From: Sulfitobacter pontiacus
GTDB taxonomy: Bacteria; Pseudomonadota; Alphaproteobacteria; Rhodobacterales; Rhodobacteraceae
Direction of reading: 5' to 3'
Assembly: GCF_040790665.1 (NCBI RefSeq)
Contig: NZ_CP160849.1
Coordinates: 1,054,001 to 1,118,000, forward strand
DNA length: 64,000 bases
The position numbers were made by a program, and so were the translations under genes. The notes under the pieces are model-generated. The model was not told where the DNA came from. It ran no database searches and was given only the letters and a program-made list of their open reading frames with translations. Shown piece by piece: positions 17,878 to 26,641 of the stretch. Numbering within the stretch: the stretch's first letter is position 1; every line of letters starts with the position of its first letter.

Positions 17878-18423
17878 ATGAAACTTACGACCACAACACT
17901 GATCGCGACCCTGATGGCCACCGGCGTTTCCACCGCAGCGATGGCGCAAACCTCTGTTGATGGTGCCGTTGGCGGCGCAGCAGACGTAGGCTCGGGCATC
18001 AGCGCTGACGTTGGCGCATCCGGTTCACTATCCACCGATTCCACACTGAAACAAGCCAAGGGTGCCGTGACCGACACCGGCGACACCGCGCAGGAAAACT
18101 ATGGTCAGTTGATCCAGGAACTGCGCGCCGGTGCCGAAACCGACACGCAGACCCAAGCAGAAATTGATGCGTTCGATGCCGACGCCAAGCTGGACGTCGT
18201 AACCGTGTCGGAGCTGAAAGCCTCCAAACAGGGGACCACAACCGCGCTGGACGACGCGCTGGACGCACAAGCCGAGGCCGTTGACGACATGCGCGCCTCT
18301 GTTGACGCCAATGCTGACCTGAGCGCAGAGCTGGAAGCCGAAGGCTTCACCTCGGAAGAGGTCGTGGCCGTGCGCGGTAACGGTATGGGCGGTCTGACCC
18401 TGATCGTCGACGACCGCGGCTAA
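17878..18423 (+). CDS. Secreted acidic protein of unknown function
   Basis: 181 residues from ATG 17878, with TAAGGAG 7 bases upstream. Signal peptide MKLTTTTLIATLMATGVSTAAMAQ with an AMA-Q type cleavage site. The mature part is rich in Ala, Asp, Thr and Glu, poor in aromatics and cysteine-free, with long helical stretches (DDALDAQAEAVDDMRASVDANADLSAELEAEGF). No family recognised. Its own strong ribosome site, upstream inverted repeat and downstream terminator suggest an abundant single-gene transcript. Confidence 0.8.
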   Translation: MKLTTTTLIATLMATGVSTAAMAQTSVDGAVGGAADVGSGISADVGASGSLSTDSTLKQAKGAVTDTGDTAQENYGQLIQELRAGAETDTQTQAEIDAFDADAKLDVVTVSELKASKQGTTTALDDALDAQAEAVDDMRASVDANADLSAELEAEGFTSEEVVAVRGNGMGGLTLIVDDRG

Positions 18424-18471
18424 GCGATTTGCAGTTATGCCCCGCACCCCACGCAGGCGGCATAAAGCAGA

Positions 18472-18501
18472 GGGGCCGGTGGGAAACCACTGGCCCCTTT
18501 T
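18472..18501 (+). terminator. Strong rho-independent terminator
   Basis: Eleven-base-pair stem (18472-18482 with 18487-18497, one G-T wobble), GAAA tetraloop, then TTTT. It ends the secreted-protein gene and stands 9 bases from the converging pncB stop. Confidence 0.85.
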
Positions 18502-18510
18502 GCCGTCGGA

Positions 18511-19803
18511 TCAGACGATAACTTTCTGAGCCGCTTGATCGCCGACGCCAAAGACACGTTTGTAACGGTCAATCTCTGACTGCGGGCCCATTGCTTTGTT
18601 AGGGTTATCCGACAGCTTCACCGTCGGGCTGCCGTTCGCCTTGACCGCTTTGCACACCAACGAAAACGGGGCGAGCGCGTCGTCAGGCACCAGCCCGCGG
18701 AAATCATTTGTCAGCAAGGTGCCCCACCCGAAGGAGGCTTTGACCTTGCCCGCGAACTGTTGATGCAGTTCCTTGATCTTGGCGACATCCAGACCGTCGC
18801 TGAAAATAACCCGCTTTTCGCTGGGGTCTTCACCGCGGGACTTCCACCAGTCGATCGCGGTCTGTGCCGCCACCGCCGGATCACCACTGTCGACGCGGAT
18901 GCCGGTCCAGCCCGCCAGCCAGTCGGGCGCGTTATCCAGAAAGCCTTTCGTGCCGTAAGTATCAGGCAGAATGATGCGCAGGTTACCTTCGTGTTCGTCG
19001 TGCCAGTCTTGCAGAACGTCATAGGGCGCTTGCGCAAGTGCGGCGTCGTCCTTGGCCAATGCAGCATAGACCATCGGCAGTTCATGCGCGTTGGTGCCGA
19101 TCGCCTCTACCTCTCGGCTCATGGCGATTTTGCAGTTTGACGTGCCGGTAAAGGCGTCGCCCAAGCCTTCCTGCATGGCCTGCACGCACCAATCCTGCCA
19201 CAGGAACGAATGGCGACGACGGGTGCCGAAATCGGCGATGGACAGATCGGGGATTTCCCGCAGGGCTTCGATCTTTTCCCAGACACGGGTCATGCCGCGC
19301 GCATAGAGCACCTGCAGTTCGAACCGGCCCATACGGTCCAGCACGGCGCGGCTGCGCAGCTCCATCAGGACGGCGAGGGCGGGGATCTCCCACAGCATCA
19401 CCTCGGGCCACGACCCTTCGAATGTCAGCTCGTATTGGTCGCCCTTCCGCTCTAGATGATAGGGCGGCAGGCGCAGGCCCTCGAACCACTCCATGAAGTC
19501 GGGGCGGAACATCTGGCGCTTGCCGTAAAAAGTATTCCCACGCAGCCAGGTGCTTTCCCCACGGCTGAGTGACAGCGACCGGATGTGATCTAGCTGTTCG
19601 CGCAGCTCGCCTTCGTCAATGAGATCGGCCAGCGGGATATGCTTGGAACGGTTGATCAGGCTGAATGTGACCTGTGTTTCCGGCTTGTTGCGAAAAACCG
19701 ACTGGCACATCAACAGCTTATAGAAATCCGTATCGATCAGGGACCGCACGATAGGGTCGATCTTCCACTTGTGGTTCCAGACGCGGCTTGCAATGTCGAC
19801 CAT
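18511..19803 (-). CDS. pncB: Nicotinate phosphoribosyltransferase
   Basis: 430 residues from ATG 19803 (MVDIASRVWNHKWKIDPIVRSLIDTDFYKLLM), preceded by GGGAG; the frame extends further upstream but that part is not family-like. Conserved TDFYKLLMCQSVF near the N-terminus, GTRRRHSFLWQDW, the GTSNCKIA/GTNAHELPM region holding the phosphorylatable His, and IRVDSGDPAV and FSDGLDV for PRPP/nicotinate binding. It converts nicotinate, PRPP and ATP to nicotinate mononucleotide. Works with PncA, encoded 0.8 kb away across marC. Confidence 0.95.
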   Translation of the reverse strand: MVDIASRVWNHKWKIDPIVRSLIDTDFYKLLMCQSVFRNKPETQVTFSLINRSKHIPLADLIDEGELREQLDHIRSLSLSRGESTWLRGNTFYGKRQMFRPDFMEWFEGLRLPPYHLERKGDQYELTFEGSWPEVMLWEIPALAVLMELRSRAVLDRMGRFELQVLYARGMTRVWEKIEALREIPDLSIADFGTRRRHSFLWQDWCVQAMQEGLGDAFTGTSNCKIAMSREVEAIGTNAHELPMVYAALAKDDAALAQAPYDVLQDWHDEHEGNLRIILPDTYGTKGFLDNAPDWLAGWTGIRVDSGDPAVAAQTAIDWWKSRGEDPSEKRVIFSDGLDVAKIKELHQQFAGKVKASFGWGTLLTNDFRGLVPDDALAPFSLVCKAVKANGSPTVKLSDNPNKAMGPQSEIDRYKRVFGVGDQAAQKVIV

Positions 19804-19928
19804 GTTCAAAGCTCCCTTAGGCGGTGTGTTTGTGGCCCATCCATCTTGTACGGGCAAGGGAATTGCCGCTGACACAGTGCAAAACCTGTGGTAATCCACC
19901 GACTTAACCCCCTAAGGAGCGCTGCTAG

Positions 19929-20588
19929 ATGCTGGAATGGCCCAATCTCTTGCGAGAGTTGATTACACTGTTTGTCGTGATCGACCCTATTGGCAGCCTT
20001 CCCGTCTTTCTTTTCGCGACGGCCAATGTGCCACAACGACTGCACAAAAGCTTTGCGCTGCGGGCCGTACTGGTTGCCGGTCTGGTCTTGCTTGGGTTCC
20101 TCGTGGGCGGGCAATATCTGCTTGAGAACCTTGGGCTGCGGCTGGGGTCGTTTCAGGTCGCGGGCGGGATTATCCTGTTCCTCTTCGCGCTCAGCATGAT
20201 TTTCGGCGACCCGAAACCGACACAGGAAATCGAGGCGGCAGAGCGGGATCATCTCGCCGGTGCGGTCTTTCCGCTCGCCATGCCGTCTATCGCCTCTCCG
20301 GGGGCGATGCTGGCAATTGTGATCCTGACGGACAACCACACCAACCAGATATCAGACCAGTTGGTCACGGCAGGCCTGCTGGTTGTCGTGCTGCTGTTCA
20401 CGCTTGTGCTTTTGTTGCTCGCGGGGCGGATCGGTCACCTGATGGGGACCACGGGCGCCAGCGTGATCAGCCGCGTCATGGGGATCATTCTGGCGACCGT
20501 CGCGGTGGATGCCACGCTTGGCGGGCTGGATGCGCTGGATATCCTCAACATCGCCCCCGTCGAAGACGCCCCGCTTAGCGCAGAGTAA
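19929..20588 (+). CDS. MarC family integral membrane protein
   Basis: 219 residues, six membrane segments. Begins MLEWPNLLRELITLFVVIDPIGSLPVFL, with later FPLAMPSIASPGAMLAIVIL, the MarC family hallmarks. AAGGAG precedes the start. Function unresolved in the family (the early link to multiple antibiotic resistance was not upheld). It lies between pncB and pncA, divergent from the first and overlapping the second tail to tail by 14 bases, so a link to NAD salvage is possible but unproven. Confidence 0.92.
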   Translation: MLEWPNLLRELITLFVVIDPIGSLPVFLFATANVPQRLHKSFALRAVLVAGLVLLGFLVGGQYLLENLGLRLGSFQVAGGIILFLFALSMIFGDPKPTQEIEAAERDHLAGAVFPLAMPSIASPGAMLAIVILTDNHTNQISDQLVTAGLLVVVLLFTLVLLLLAGRIGHLMGTTGASVISRVMGIILATVAVDATLGGLDALDILNIAPVEDAPLSAE

Positions 20589-21171
20589 CCCCCGCCGCCG
20601 TCATCGCCGCGCGGGCGGCAGAAAGCGACCCGTCCAGATCAATCGCACGACACAGGTCCAAGCGGACCTCGACATCAAAGCCCAGCTTCGCCGCGTCCAC
20701 GGCGGAAAGGTTGACGCAGAAATCAAGCGCCAGCCCGACCATCGTCAGCTTGGTTATGCCGCGTGTCCGCAAATACCCTTCAAGACCGGTAGGCGTCGTC
20801 TGGTCATTTTCGAAGAAGGCAGAATAGCTGTCTATGGCGGGGTTGTACCCTTTACGAATGATCATATCGGCACGGGTTTGATCCAGCCGCGGGTGGAACG
20901 CGGCCCCGTTGCTGCCTTGGACACAATGATCCGGCCACAGCACCTGCGCGCCATAGGGCATCTGCGTCACCTCGAACGGCACCTTATCCGCATGGGACGA
21001 CGCAAAGGAGGAATGGCCCGCCGGATGCCAGTCCTGCGTTAGAACCACCGCATCCACCTGCCCCATCAGCGCGTTGATCCCGTCGACGATGGCGTCGCCG
21101 TCTGTCACCGCAAGGGCGCCGCCGGGGCAGAAATCATTTTGCACATCAATCACGATCAGGGCGTGGGTCAT
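20575..21171 (-). CDS. pncA: Nicotinamidase PncA
   Basis: 198 residues from ATG 21171 (MTHALIVIDVQNDFCPGG). Cysteine-hydrolase triad: Asp in VIDVQNDF, Lys in IIRKGYNP, Cys in LALDFCVNLSA; the metal site is in QDWHPAGHSSF. It hydrolyses nicotinamide to nicotinate, the substrate of PncB. Divergent from trhO. Its last 14 bases overlap the marC 3' end on the other strand. Confidence 0.95.
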   Translation of the reverse strand: MTHALIVIDVQNDFCPGGALAVTDGDAIVDGINALMGQVDAVVLTQDWHPAGHSSFASSHADKVPFEVTQMPYGAQVLWPDHCVQGSNGAAFHPRLDQTRADMIIRKGYNPAIDSYSAFFENDQTTPTGLEGYLRTRGITKLTMVGLALDFCVNLSAVDAAKLGFDVEVRLDLCRAIDLDGSLSAARAAMTAAGVTLR

Positions 21172-21273
21172 ATCGGGTTCCTCATGGGTCAGCTTATGCC
21201 AAGGGGCATAGCACGGCGGGTGCGGCACGGCACCCCCTTGCCTGAACCGCCGCATGGGCGTATCTCAGCGCGC

Positions 21274-22173
21274 ATGTATACCATTGCCGCCCTCTATCAT
21301 TTCAGCCGTTTTGACGCGCCTGACGCCCTGCGCCCGCCGTTGATTGCGCTTTGTGCGCAACATGACGTCAAAGGCACGCTGCTTGTCGCCGCCGAAGGCA
21401 TCAACGGCACCATCGCCGGCCCCCGTGCGGGGATAGACGCGGTCATCGCGCATATCCGTGCCCTGCCCGGCTGCGCCGATCTTGAGTGGAAGGAAAGCAC
21501 CGCCACGACGCCGCCCTTCGGCAAGATGAAGGTCCGCCTGAAGCGCGAGATCGTGACCATGGGTCAGCCCGATGTCGATCCGCTGGCCAAGGTCGGGCAT
21601 TACGTCGATCCCGCCGACTGGAACGATCTGATCGGCCGCAACGATGTTGCCGTGATCGACACGCGCAATGATTATGAGGTCGCGATCGGCACCTTCGACG
21701 GGGCCATCGACCCGGAAACCCAGAGCTTTGGCGAATTCCCCGCCTGGTGGGAGGCGAATAAGGACCGGTTCCACAACAAGAAAATCGCGATGTTCTGCAC
21801 CGGCGGTATCCGGTGTGAGAAATCGACCAACTACCTGATCGGCCAAGGGGTGGAGGACGTGTTCCACCTCAAGGGGGGCATCCTCAAGTACCTTGAAGAA
21901 GTCCCCGAAGAGCAAAGCAGCTGGAAAGGCGATTGCTTTGTCTTTGATAACCGGGTCAGCGTAGGTCACGGGTTGAAAGAAGGGCCGCATATGCTGTGCC
22001 ACGGTTGCCGTCGCCCGATCCTGCCCGAAGATACCGCAAAGCCCGGATACGAGGCCGGCGTCAGCTGCCCGCAGTGCGTCAATGAAACCTCTGACGCGGA
22101 TAAGGCGCGGTTCCGTGAGCGCCAGCGGCAGATGACGCTTGCCAAAGCACGCGGCGAAACCCACCGCAGCTGA
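21274..22173 (+). CDS. trhO: tRNA uridine(34) hydroxylase TrhO (rhodanese-like)
   Basis: 299 residues from ATG 21274 (MYTIAALYHFSRF); 45 extra upstream codons overlap the pncA promoter and are rejected. N-terminal UPF0176 domain (AAEGINGTIAG), then a rhodanese domain (VIDTRNDYEVAIGTFDGAI) with the active Cys in FCTGGIRCEKSTNYL, and a C-terminal cysteine cluster CHGCRRPI...CPQC that may bind zinc. TrhO makes 5-hydroxyuridine at the tRNA wobble position in an oxygen-dependent way. Followed by a 7-bp GC hairpin (22184-22209) without T-run. Confidence 0.93.
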   Translation: MYTIAALYHFSRFDAPDALRPPLIALCAQHDVKGTLLVAAEGINGTIAGPRAGIDAVIAHIRALPGCADLEWKESTATTPPFGKMKVRLKREIVTMGQPDVDPLAKVGHYVDPADWNDLIGRNDVAVIDTRNDYEVAIGTFDGAIDPETQSFGEFPAWWEANKDRFHNKKIAMFCTGGIRCEKSTNYLIGQGVEDVFHLKGGILKYLEEVPEEQSSWKGDCFVFDNRVSVGHGLKEGPHMLCHGCRRPILPEDTAKPGYEAGVSCPQCVNETSDADKARFRERQRQMTLAKARGETHRS

Positions 22174-22220
22174 TCACGCTGTCGGCCCGCCCTGTTCCAA
22201 GCGCGGGCCTGTGGTTCAGG

Positions 22221-23540
22221 TTAAGCCCCGAACCCTTCGCGCCCGATAGAGACATAGGCCGAGAAACCGGCGCGTTTGGCATCTTTGGGGCTGTAGATAT
22301 TACGCAGATCTGCCATCGCAGGGGTCGTCATCCGCTTGGCCATCCGCTTGAGGTCCAGCGCGCGGAATTCATTCCACTCCGTCAGAATGACCAACGCATC
22401 CGCATTTTGCGCGGCCTTATAGGCATCCTCCAGCCACGACACGCCCGGCAGCAAGGCTTCGCCCTCGCGTTTGCCCTGCGGATCAACCACACGCACCTTG
22501 GCCCCGTTGCCCACCAGCGATGGCACAATCGTCAAGCTGGGAGAGTCGCGCATATCGTCGGTGTTGGGCTTGAACGTTACCCCCAGCACCGCGATGGTCT
22601 TGCCGTTTACCGACCCGCCACAGATGTCGACCACCTTGTCGATCATCCGGCGTTTGACCTCGTCGTTCACCTTGATCACGGTTTCGGTCAGCTGCATCGG
22701 CACCGAATGATCCTGCCCCATCCGCGCCAAGGCCTGCGTGTCTTTCGGGAAGCAGCTGCCGCCATAGCCCGGGCCCGCATGCAGGAACTTGGACCCGATC
22801 CGGTTATCCAGCCCCATGCCTTTCGACACCATTTTCACATCCGCACCCGTGCGTTCACACAGGGCCGCGATTTCGTTGATAAAGGTAATCTTGGTCGCCA
22901 AAAACGCGTTGGCAGCGTATTTGATCATCTCTGCGCTTTCCAGATCGGTCGACATGATCGAAAACTCGCGCAGCGAGAGCGGGCGGTAGATGTCCTTCAT
23001 CACCTGTTCGGCGCGTTCATTCTGCGTCCCTACAACCACGCGGTCGGGGCGCATAAAGTCGTCAATCGCAGCCCCTTCACGCAGGAATTCCGGGTTCGAG
23101 GCGACGTCGAATTCGGCCTTAGGATTGGCTTTGGCGACGACCAGTTTGACCTGACGGTTGGTGCCCACGGGCACAGTCGATTTGGTGACGATCACCGCAT
23201 ACCCCGTCAGGACAGAGGCGATCTCTTCTGCGGCGGCCATGACATAGGTCAGATCCGCATGGCCATCCCCGCGCCGGGTCGGCGTCCCAACCGCGATAAA
23301 CACGGCATCCGCACCATCCACTGCACTGGCAAGATCCCCGGTGAAAGACAGACGCCCCGCTGCAACGTTCTTGGCCATCAAGTCATCAAGGCCGGGTTCG
23401 TAGATCGGGACGATGCCCTTTTCCAACTTCTCGATCTTAGACGGGTCTTTGTCGACACAGACAACTTCATGCCCGAAATCCGAGAAACAAACACCCGAGA
23501 CCAAACCGACATAGCCGGTGCCAATCATCGCAATCTTCAT
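22221..23540 (-). CDS. ugd: UDP-glucose 6-dehydrogenase
   Basis: 439 residues. N-terminal Rossmann motif MKIAMIGTGYVGLVSG, catalytic Cys in GPGYGGSCFPKDTQAL, then FKPNTDDMRDSPSL. It oxidises UDP-glucose to UDP-glucuronate with two NAD+, for exopolysaccharide or lipid decoration. No sugar-polymer genes adjoin, so it serves a remote pathway. The end runs toward trhO with only ~47 bases between. Confidence 0.95.
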   Translation of the reverse strand: MKIAMIGTGYVGLVSGVCFSDFGHEVVCVDKDPSKIEKLEKGIVPIYEPGLDDLMAKNVAAGRLSFTGDLASAVDGADAVFIAVGTPTRRGDGHADLTYVMAAAEEIASVLTGYAVIVTKSTVPVGTNRQVKLVVAKANPKAEFDVASNPEFLREGAAIDDFMRPDRVVVGTQNERAEQVMKDIYRPLSLREFSIMSTDLESAEMIKYAANAFLATKITFINEIAALCERTGADVKMVSKGMGLDNRIGSKFLHAGPGYGGSCFPKDTQALARMGQDHSVPMQLTETVIKVNDEVKRRMIDKVVDICGGSVNGKTIAVLGVTFKPNTDDMRDSPSLTIVPSLVGNGAKVRVVDPQGKREGEALLPGVSWLEDAYKAAQNADALVILTEWNEFRALDLKRMAKRMTTPAMADLRNIYSPKDAKRAGFSAYVSIGREGFGA

Positions 23541-23600
23541 GAAACTTTATCCTAAATCAATTTGACAGTCAGCAAGCCAAGCCAGCCGGTGCACCCACAT

Positions 23601-24929
23601 CTAGTGATCTGACAGCGCAAAACCAAGATAGGCAAATGGCATCAAAAGTCGACGCCAGCGCCCCAGCTCGAACTTTCGCAGCGGTTTTTGCATGACCTGG
23701 GGGTAGGGCCGGTCGATGGGTTTGCCCATCACTAGATCCGCGACCAACCCGCCCGAATAGCTGCCCATTGCAACACCATTCCCATGATAACAAAGACTTG
23801 CATAGACAGCACCGGGGTCAGGGAGTTTGCCGACAAAGGGCATTTGCGCGCGCGAAAGACATACCATACCCGACCATTGGTAGGGTGTCTCAACGTCTTT
23901 CCATGCCGGGAAAAACTTTTCGAAATCGCGGCGCACACGCGCAATGGCGCGCGCCTCTGCCGCTTTGCCTGTCACCAAACCGCCGCGCATGCCGAACAAC
24001 ATCCGGCGGTCCGGCATCAGCCTGAAATAATGCAGCAAATTGCGCGTATCTGCGGACATATAATCGCTCTTCCATCCCGCGGCATCTAGCTCTGCCTCGG
24101 TCAGGGGGCGGGTCACAAGGACCGTCGACTGCGTGGGCATATAGCGCGCAGACAGCCCCGGCACCAAATCTTCCGACGAATACCCGTTCGTGGCGACAAT
24201 CACTTTCTGTGCACGCACCCTACCCTTGGGCGTTCGAACGTCGTGACCCTGCGCCGCCTGCTGTACCTCAAGCGCAGGCGTATCATGGTAAATGACCGCA
24301 CCCGCCTTTTCCGCGGCTGCAGCAAGGCCGGTCACGTATTTCCGCGGGTTCAGCGCAAAGCCCGCCGGAATATGCAGCGCCCCATGGAACGGCCCTGAAA
24401 GCCCATGCGCCGCGAAATCCGCGGGATCAATAAGCCGCGCCTCTAGCCCGTAGTTCTCTCGCACCTCGCGGGCGCGCGTGCGAAAATCGTCCATATCCTT
24501 GGGCCGATGCGCCAGCTCGATCTCCCCGTCGGAGTGGCGGTCAACCTCGATCCCATGCCGCGTGATCAACGCATCAACAAAGTTGATCGCCGCCAGCTCA
24601 GCCGCGCGAAAGCGCAACCGATCCTCGCGCCCCGCAAGCTTGTCCAGCGCGGCATCACTTAGCCGTCCGCCCCCAAGGCAGCAAAAGCCCCCGTTGCGGC
24701 CCGACGCGCCCCAGCCGACGTATCGGTTTTCCAGCACGACCGCAGAATACCCAGCCTCCGCAAGGCGCAACGCGGCAGAGAGCCCGGTAAAGCCGCCACC
24801 CACAATCGCCACGTCACAGGATACGTCACCTTCCAACGCAGACCTGTCGGTAGCGGCGCAGGTTTGATCCCACCAACAATTTTCCCTAGGCGCATCTGTA
24901 TAGGCAAAATCGTTAAATATTCGTTTCAT
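23601..24929 (-). CDS. FAD-dependent amine oxidase (PuuB-like)
   Basis: 442 residues of the DAO/glycine oxidase fold. FAD motif AIVGGGFTGLSAALRLAEAG at ~41-60, then GASGRNGGFCCLGGGRLS, and C-terminal YASLCYHGNGVAMGSYSGGLVADLV. In sequence and context (last gene after a putrescine-type ABC importer) it resembles gamma-glutamylputrescine oxidase PuuB, although no gamma-glutamylputrescine synthetase is in the window. It may oxidise putrescine derivatives or another amine. It follows potI with 12 bases between, hence the same operon. Confidence 0.82.
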   Translation of the reverse strand: MKRIFNDFAYTDAPRENCWWDQTCAATDRSALEGDVSCDVAIVGGGFTGLSAALRLAEAGYSAVVLENRYVGWGASGRNGGFCCLGGGRLSDAALDKLAGREDRLRFRAAELAAINFVDALITRHGIEVDRHSDGEIELAHRPKDMDDFRTRAREVRENYGLEARLIDPADFAAHGLSGPFHGALHIPAGFALNPRKYVTGLAAAAEKAGAVIYHDTPALEVQQAAQGHDVRTPKGRVRAQKVIVATNGYSSEDLVPGLSARYMPTQSTVLVTRPLTEAELDAAGWKSDYMSADTRNLLHYFRLMPDRRMLFGMRGGLVTGKAAEARAIARVRRDFEKFFPAWKDVETPYQWSGMVCLSRAQMPFVGKLPDPGAVYASLCYHGNGVAMGSYSGGLVADLVMGKPIDRPYPQVMQKPLRKFELGRWRRLLMPFAYLGFALSDH

Positions 24930-24941
24930 GCCGCCGCTCTT

Positions 24942-25763
24942 TCATGCCACGGCGCGTTCCGCCGCCTGCACATCGCGTTGCGCCTTGATCGCCTTGCGCT
25001 TCGACATCAGTGACGCCGTGATAACCCCGAAAGTCACGATACCGATCATGATGGTGGATAATGCGTTAATCTCGGGCGAGACGCCAAGACGCACCGCGCT
25101 CCAGATCTTGATCGGCAGGGTTGTGGAGGACGGGCCCGTGGTAAACGAAGCGATAACAAGGTCGTCCAGCGAGAGCGTGAACGCCAGCAGCCACCCCGAG
25201 ATGACAGCCGGCGCAATGATCGGCAAGGTCACCAAACGGAAGGCGTCGAAAGGCGAACACCCAAGGTCCAGCGCCGCTTCCTCCAGCGACCGGTCAAAAG
25301 TCACCAGCCGCGATGACACGACCACTGAGACATAGCACATCGAAAAGGTCGTGTGTGCCAGCACGATGGTCAGCGTCCCCCGGTCCAGCCCGATCCCGAT
25401 AAACAGAAGCAACAGCGATAGGCCGGTAATCACCTCCGGCATGACCAGCGGTGCGTAGATCATACCCGAGAAAAGCGTACGCCCAGCAAACCGCCCGCCG
25501 CGCACAAGGATGTATGCCGCCATCGTCCCCAACACCGTTGCCAGCGTAGAGGACGCCACCGCGACCTTCAGCGTTACCATCGCAGCATTCAGAAATGCCT
25601 CATTCTGAAGCAGCTCGCCGTACCATTTGGTCGAGAAGCCGGCCCACACTGTCACCAGTTTCGAACTGTTAAAACTGTAGATGACCAGCAGGATCATCGG
25701 CAGATAAAGAAAAGCAAACCCGAGGGTGAGCGACGTAATATTGAACCAGCTTGCGCGTCTCAT
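24942..25763 (-). CDS. ABC transporter permease, PotI-like
   Basis: 273 residues, six membrane segments. The EAA loop that docks on the ATPase is seen as LEEAALDLGCSPFDAFRLVTLPIIAPAVISG; N-terminal LGFAFLYLPMILLVIYSFNSSK is PotI/PotC-like. Inner-membrane half of a putrescine-type importer, ATGA overlap with the PotH-like gene. Operon order on this strand is potF-potG-potH-potI-oxidase. Confidence 0.9.
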   Translation of the reverse strand: MRRASWFNITSLTLGFAFLYLPMILLVIYSFNSSKLVTVWAGFSTKWYGELLQNEAFLNAAMVTLKVAVASSTLATVLGTMAAYILVRGGRFAGRTLFSGMIYAPLVMPEVITGLSLLLLFIGIGLDRGTLTIVLAHTTFSMCYVSVVVSSRLVTFDRSLEEAALDLGCSPFDAFRLVTLPIIAPAVISGWLLAFTLSLDDLVIASFTTGPSSTTLPIKIWSAVRLGVSPEINALSTIMIGIVTFGVITASLMSKRKAIKAQRDVQAAERAVA

Positions 25764-26641
25764 GACTCCACCTCCGCCTGACGTTGCTGGTTGCGTTGGA
25801 ACAGAACGATTGGAACGATCAGGATCAGCAGCAGGATCACCGCCACCGCGCTCGCGACGGGCCAGTCGCGGTTGTTAAAGAACTCCTCGAACAAGACCTT
25901 GCCGATCATCAACGTCCCTGAACCGCCCAACAAAGACGGGATAACGAATTCGCCCAGCGCGGGGATAAAGACCAGGAAACACCCCGCAATGATCCCGTTA
26001 CGAGACAAAGGTATCGTGACCAGCCAGAATGCCTTTAACCGTGAACATCCCAGATCTTCAGCGGCCTCGATCAAGGATTCGTCCAACCGATCCAGCGCGG
26101 CATAGATCGGTAGAATCATGAATGGCAGATAAGTGTAAACAATTCCTATATAGACCGCGGTCGTCGTGTTCATGATCGTCAAAGGCGTATCGATGATGCC
26201 CAACCACAGCAGGAATTGATTCAAAAGCCCCTCATTACTCAGAATACCGACCCACGCGTAAACGCGGATCAGGAAGCTGGTCCAAAAGGGCAAGATCACC
26301 AGCATCATGAGGGTCGGACGCCATTCCTCGGGCGCGCGGGCCATGCCGTAGGCCATGGGGTAGCCCACCAAAACCGCTAAAACTGTAGATATTAACGCAA
26401 TCTTCAAACTGCTTAGGTAAGCCTTCCAGTAGAGATCGTCTGAAGCAAGAAAGGTAAAGTTTTCCAGATCGAATGCCGCGAACATCGCCCAAATCCCGTC
26501 CTTTGCCGTCGGGGAGTAAGGAGGAATCGACAAAGCCAGATCAGAGAGAGAAATTTTAAAAACAATGATGAAAGGAATGAGAAACAGCGCGAGCAACCAG
26601 GCATAGGGCACCGCGATAAGGAAAAAGCGACGCATATTCAT
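25760..26641 (-). CDS. ABC transporter permease, PotH-like
   Basis: 293 residues from ATG 26641 (MNMRRFFLIAVPYAWLL), which overlaps the ATPase stop as ATGA; the longer frame from 26674 is rejected. Six membrane segments; EAA loop LIEAAEDLGCSRLKAFWLVTIPLSRNGIIAG. PotH/PotB type, the partner of PotI. GIWAMFAAFDLENFTFLASDDLYWKAYLSSL is the normal-sized first periplasmic loop, in contrast to the enlarged loop in the permease at 34112. Confidence 0.92.
   Translation of the reverse strand: MNMRRFFLIAVPYAWLLALFLIPFIIVFKISLSDLALSIPPYSPTAKDGIWAMFAAFDLENFTFLASDDLYWKAYLSSLKIALISTVLAVLVGYPMAYGMARAPEEWRPTLMMLVILPFWTSFLIRVYAWVGILSNEGLLNQFLLWLGIIDTPLTIMNTTTAVYIGIVYTYLPFMILPIYAALDRLDESLIEAAEDLGCSRLKAFWLVTIPLSRNGIIAGCFLVFIPALGEFVIPSLLGGSGTLMIGKVLFEEFFNNRDWPVASAVAVILLLILIVPIVLFQRNQQRQAEVES

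Noticed and set aside
22184-22209. Terminator between trhO and ugd
   Set aside because: A 7-bp GC stem with a 12-base loop and no T-run; could be a bidirectional stop but the evidence is thin.
22407-23555. 382-residue plus-strand open frame
   Set aside because: Antisense shadow of ugd; His/Arg-rich composition without any family motif.
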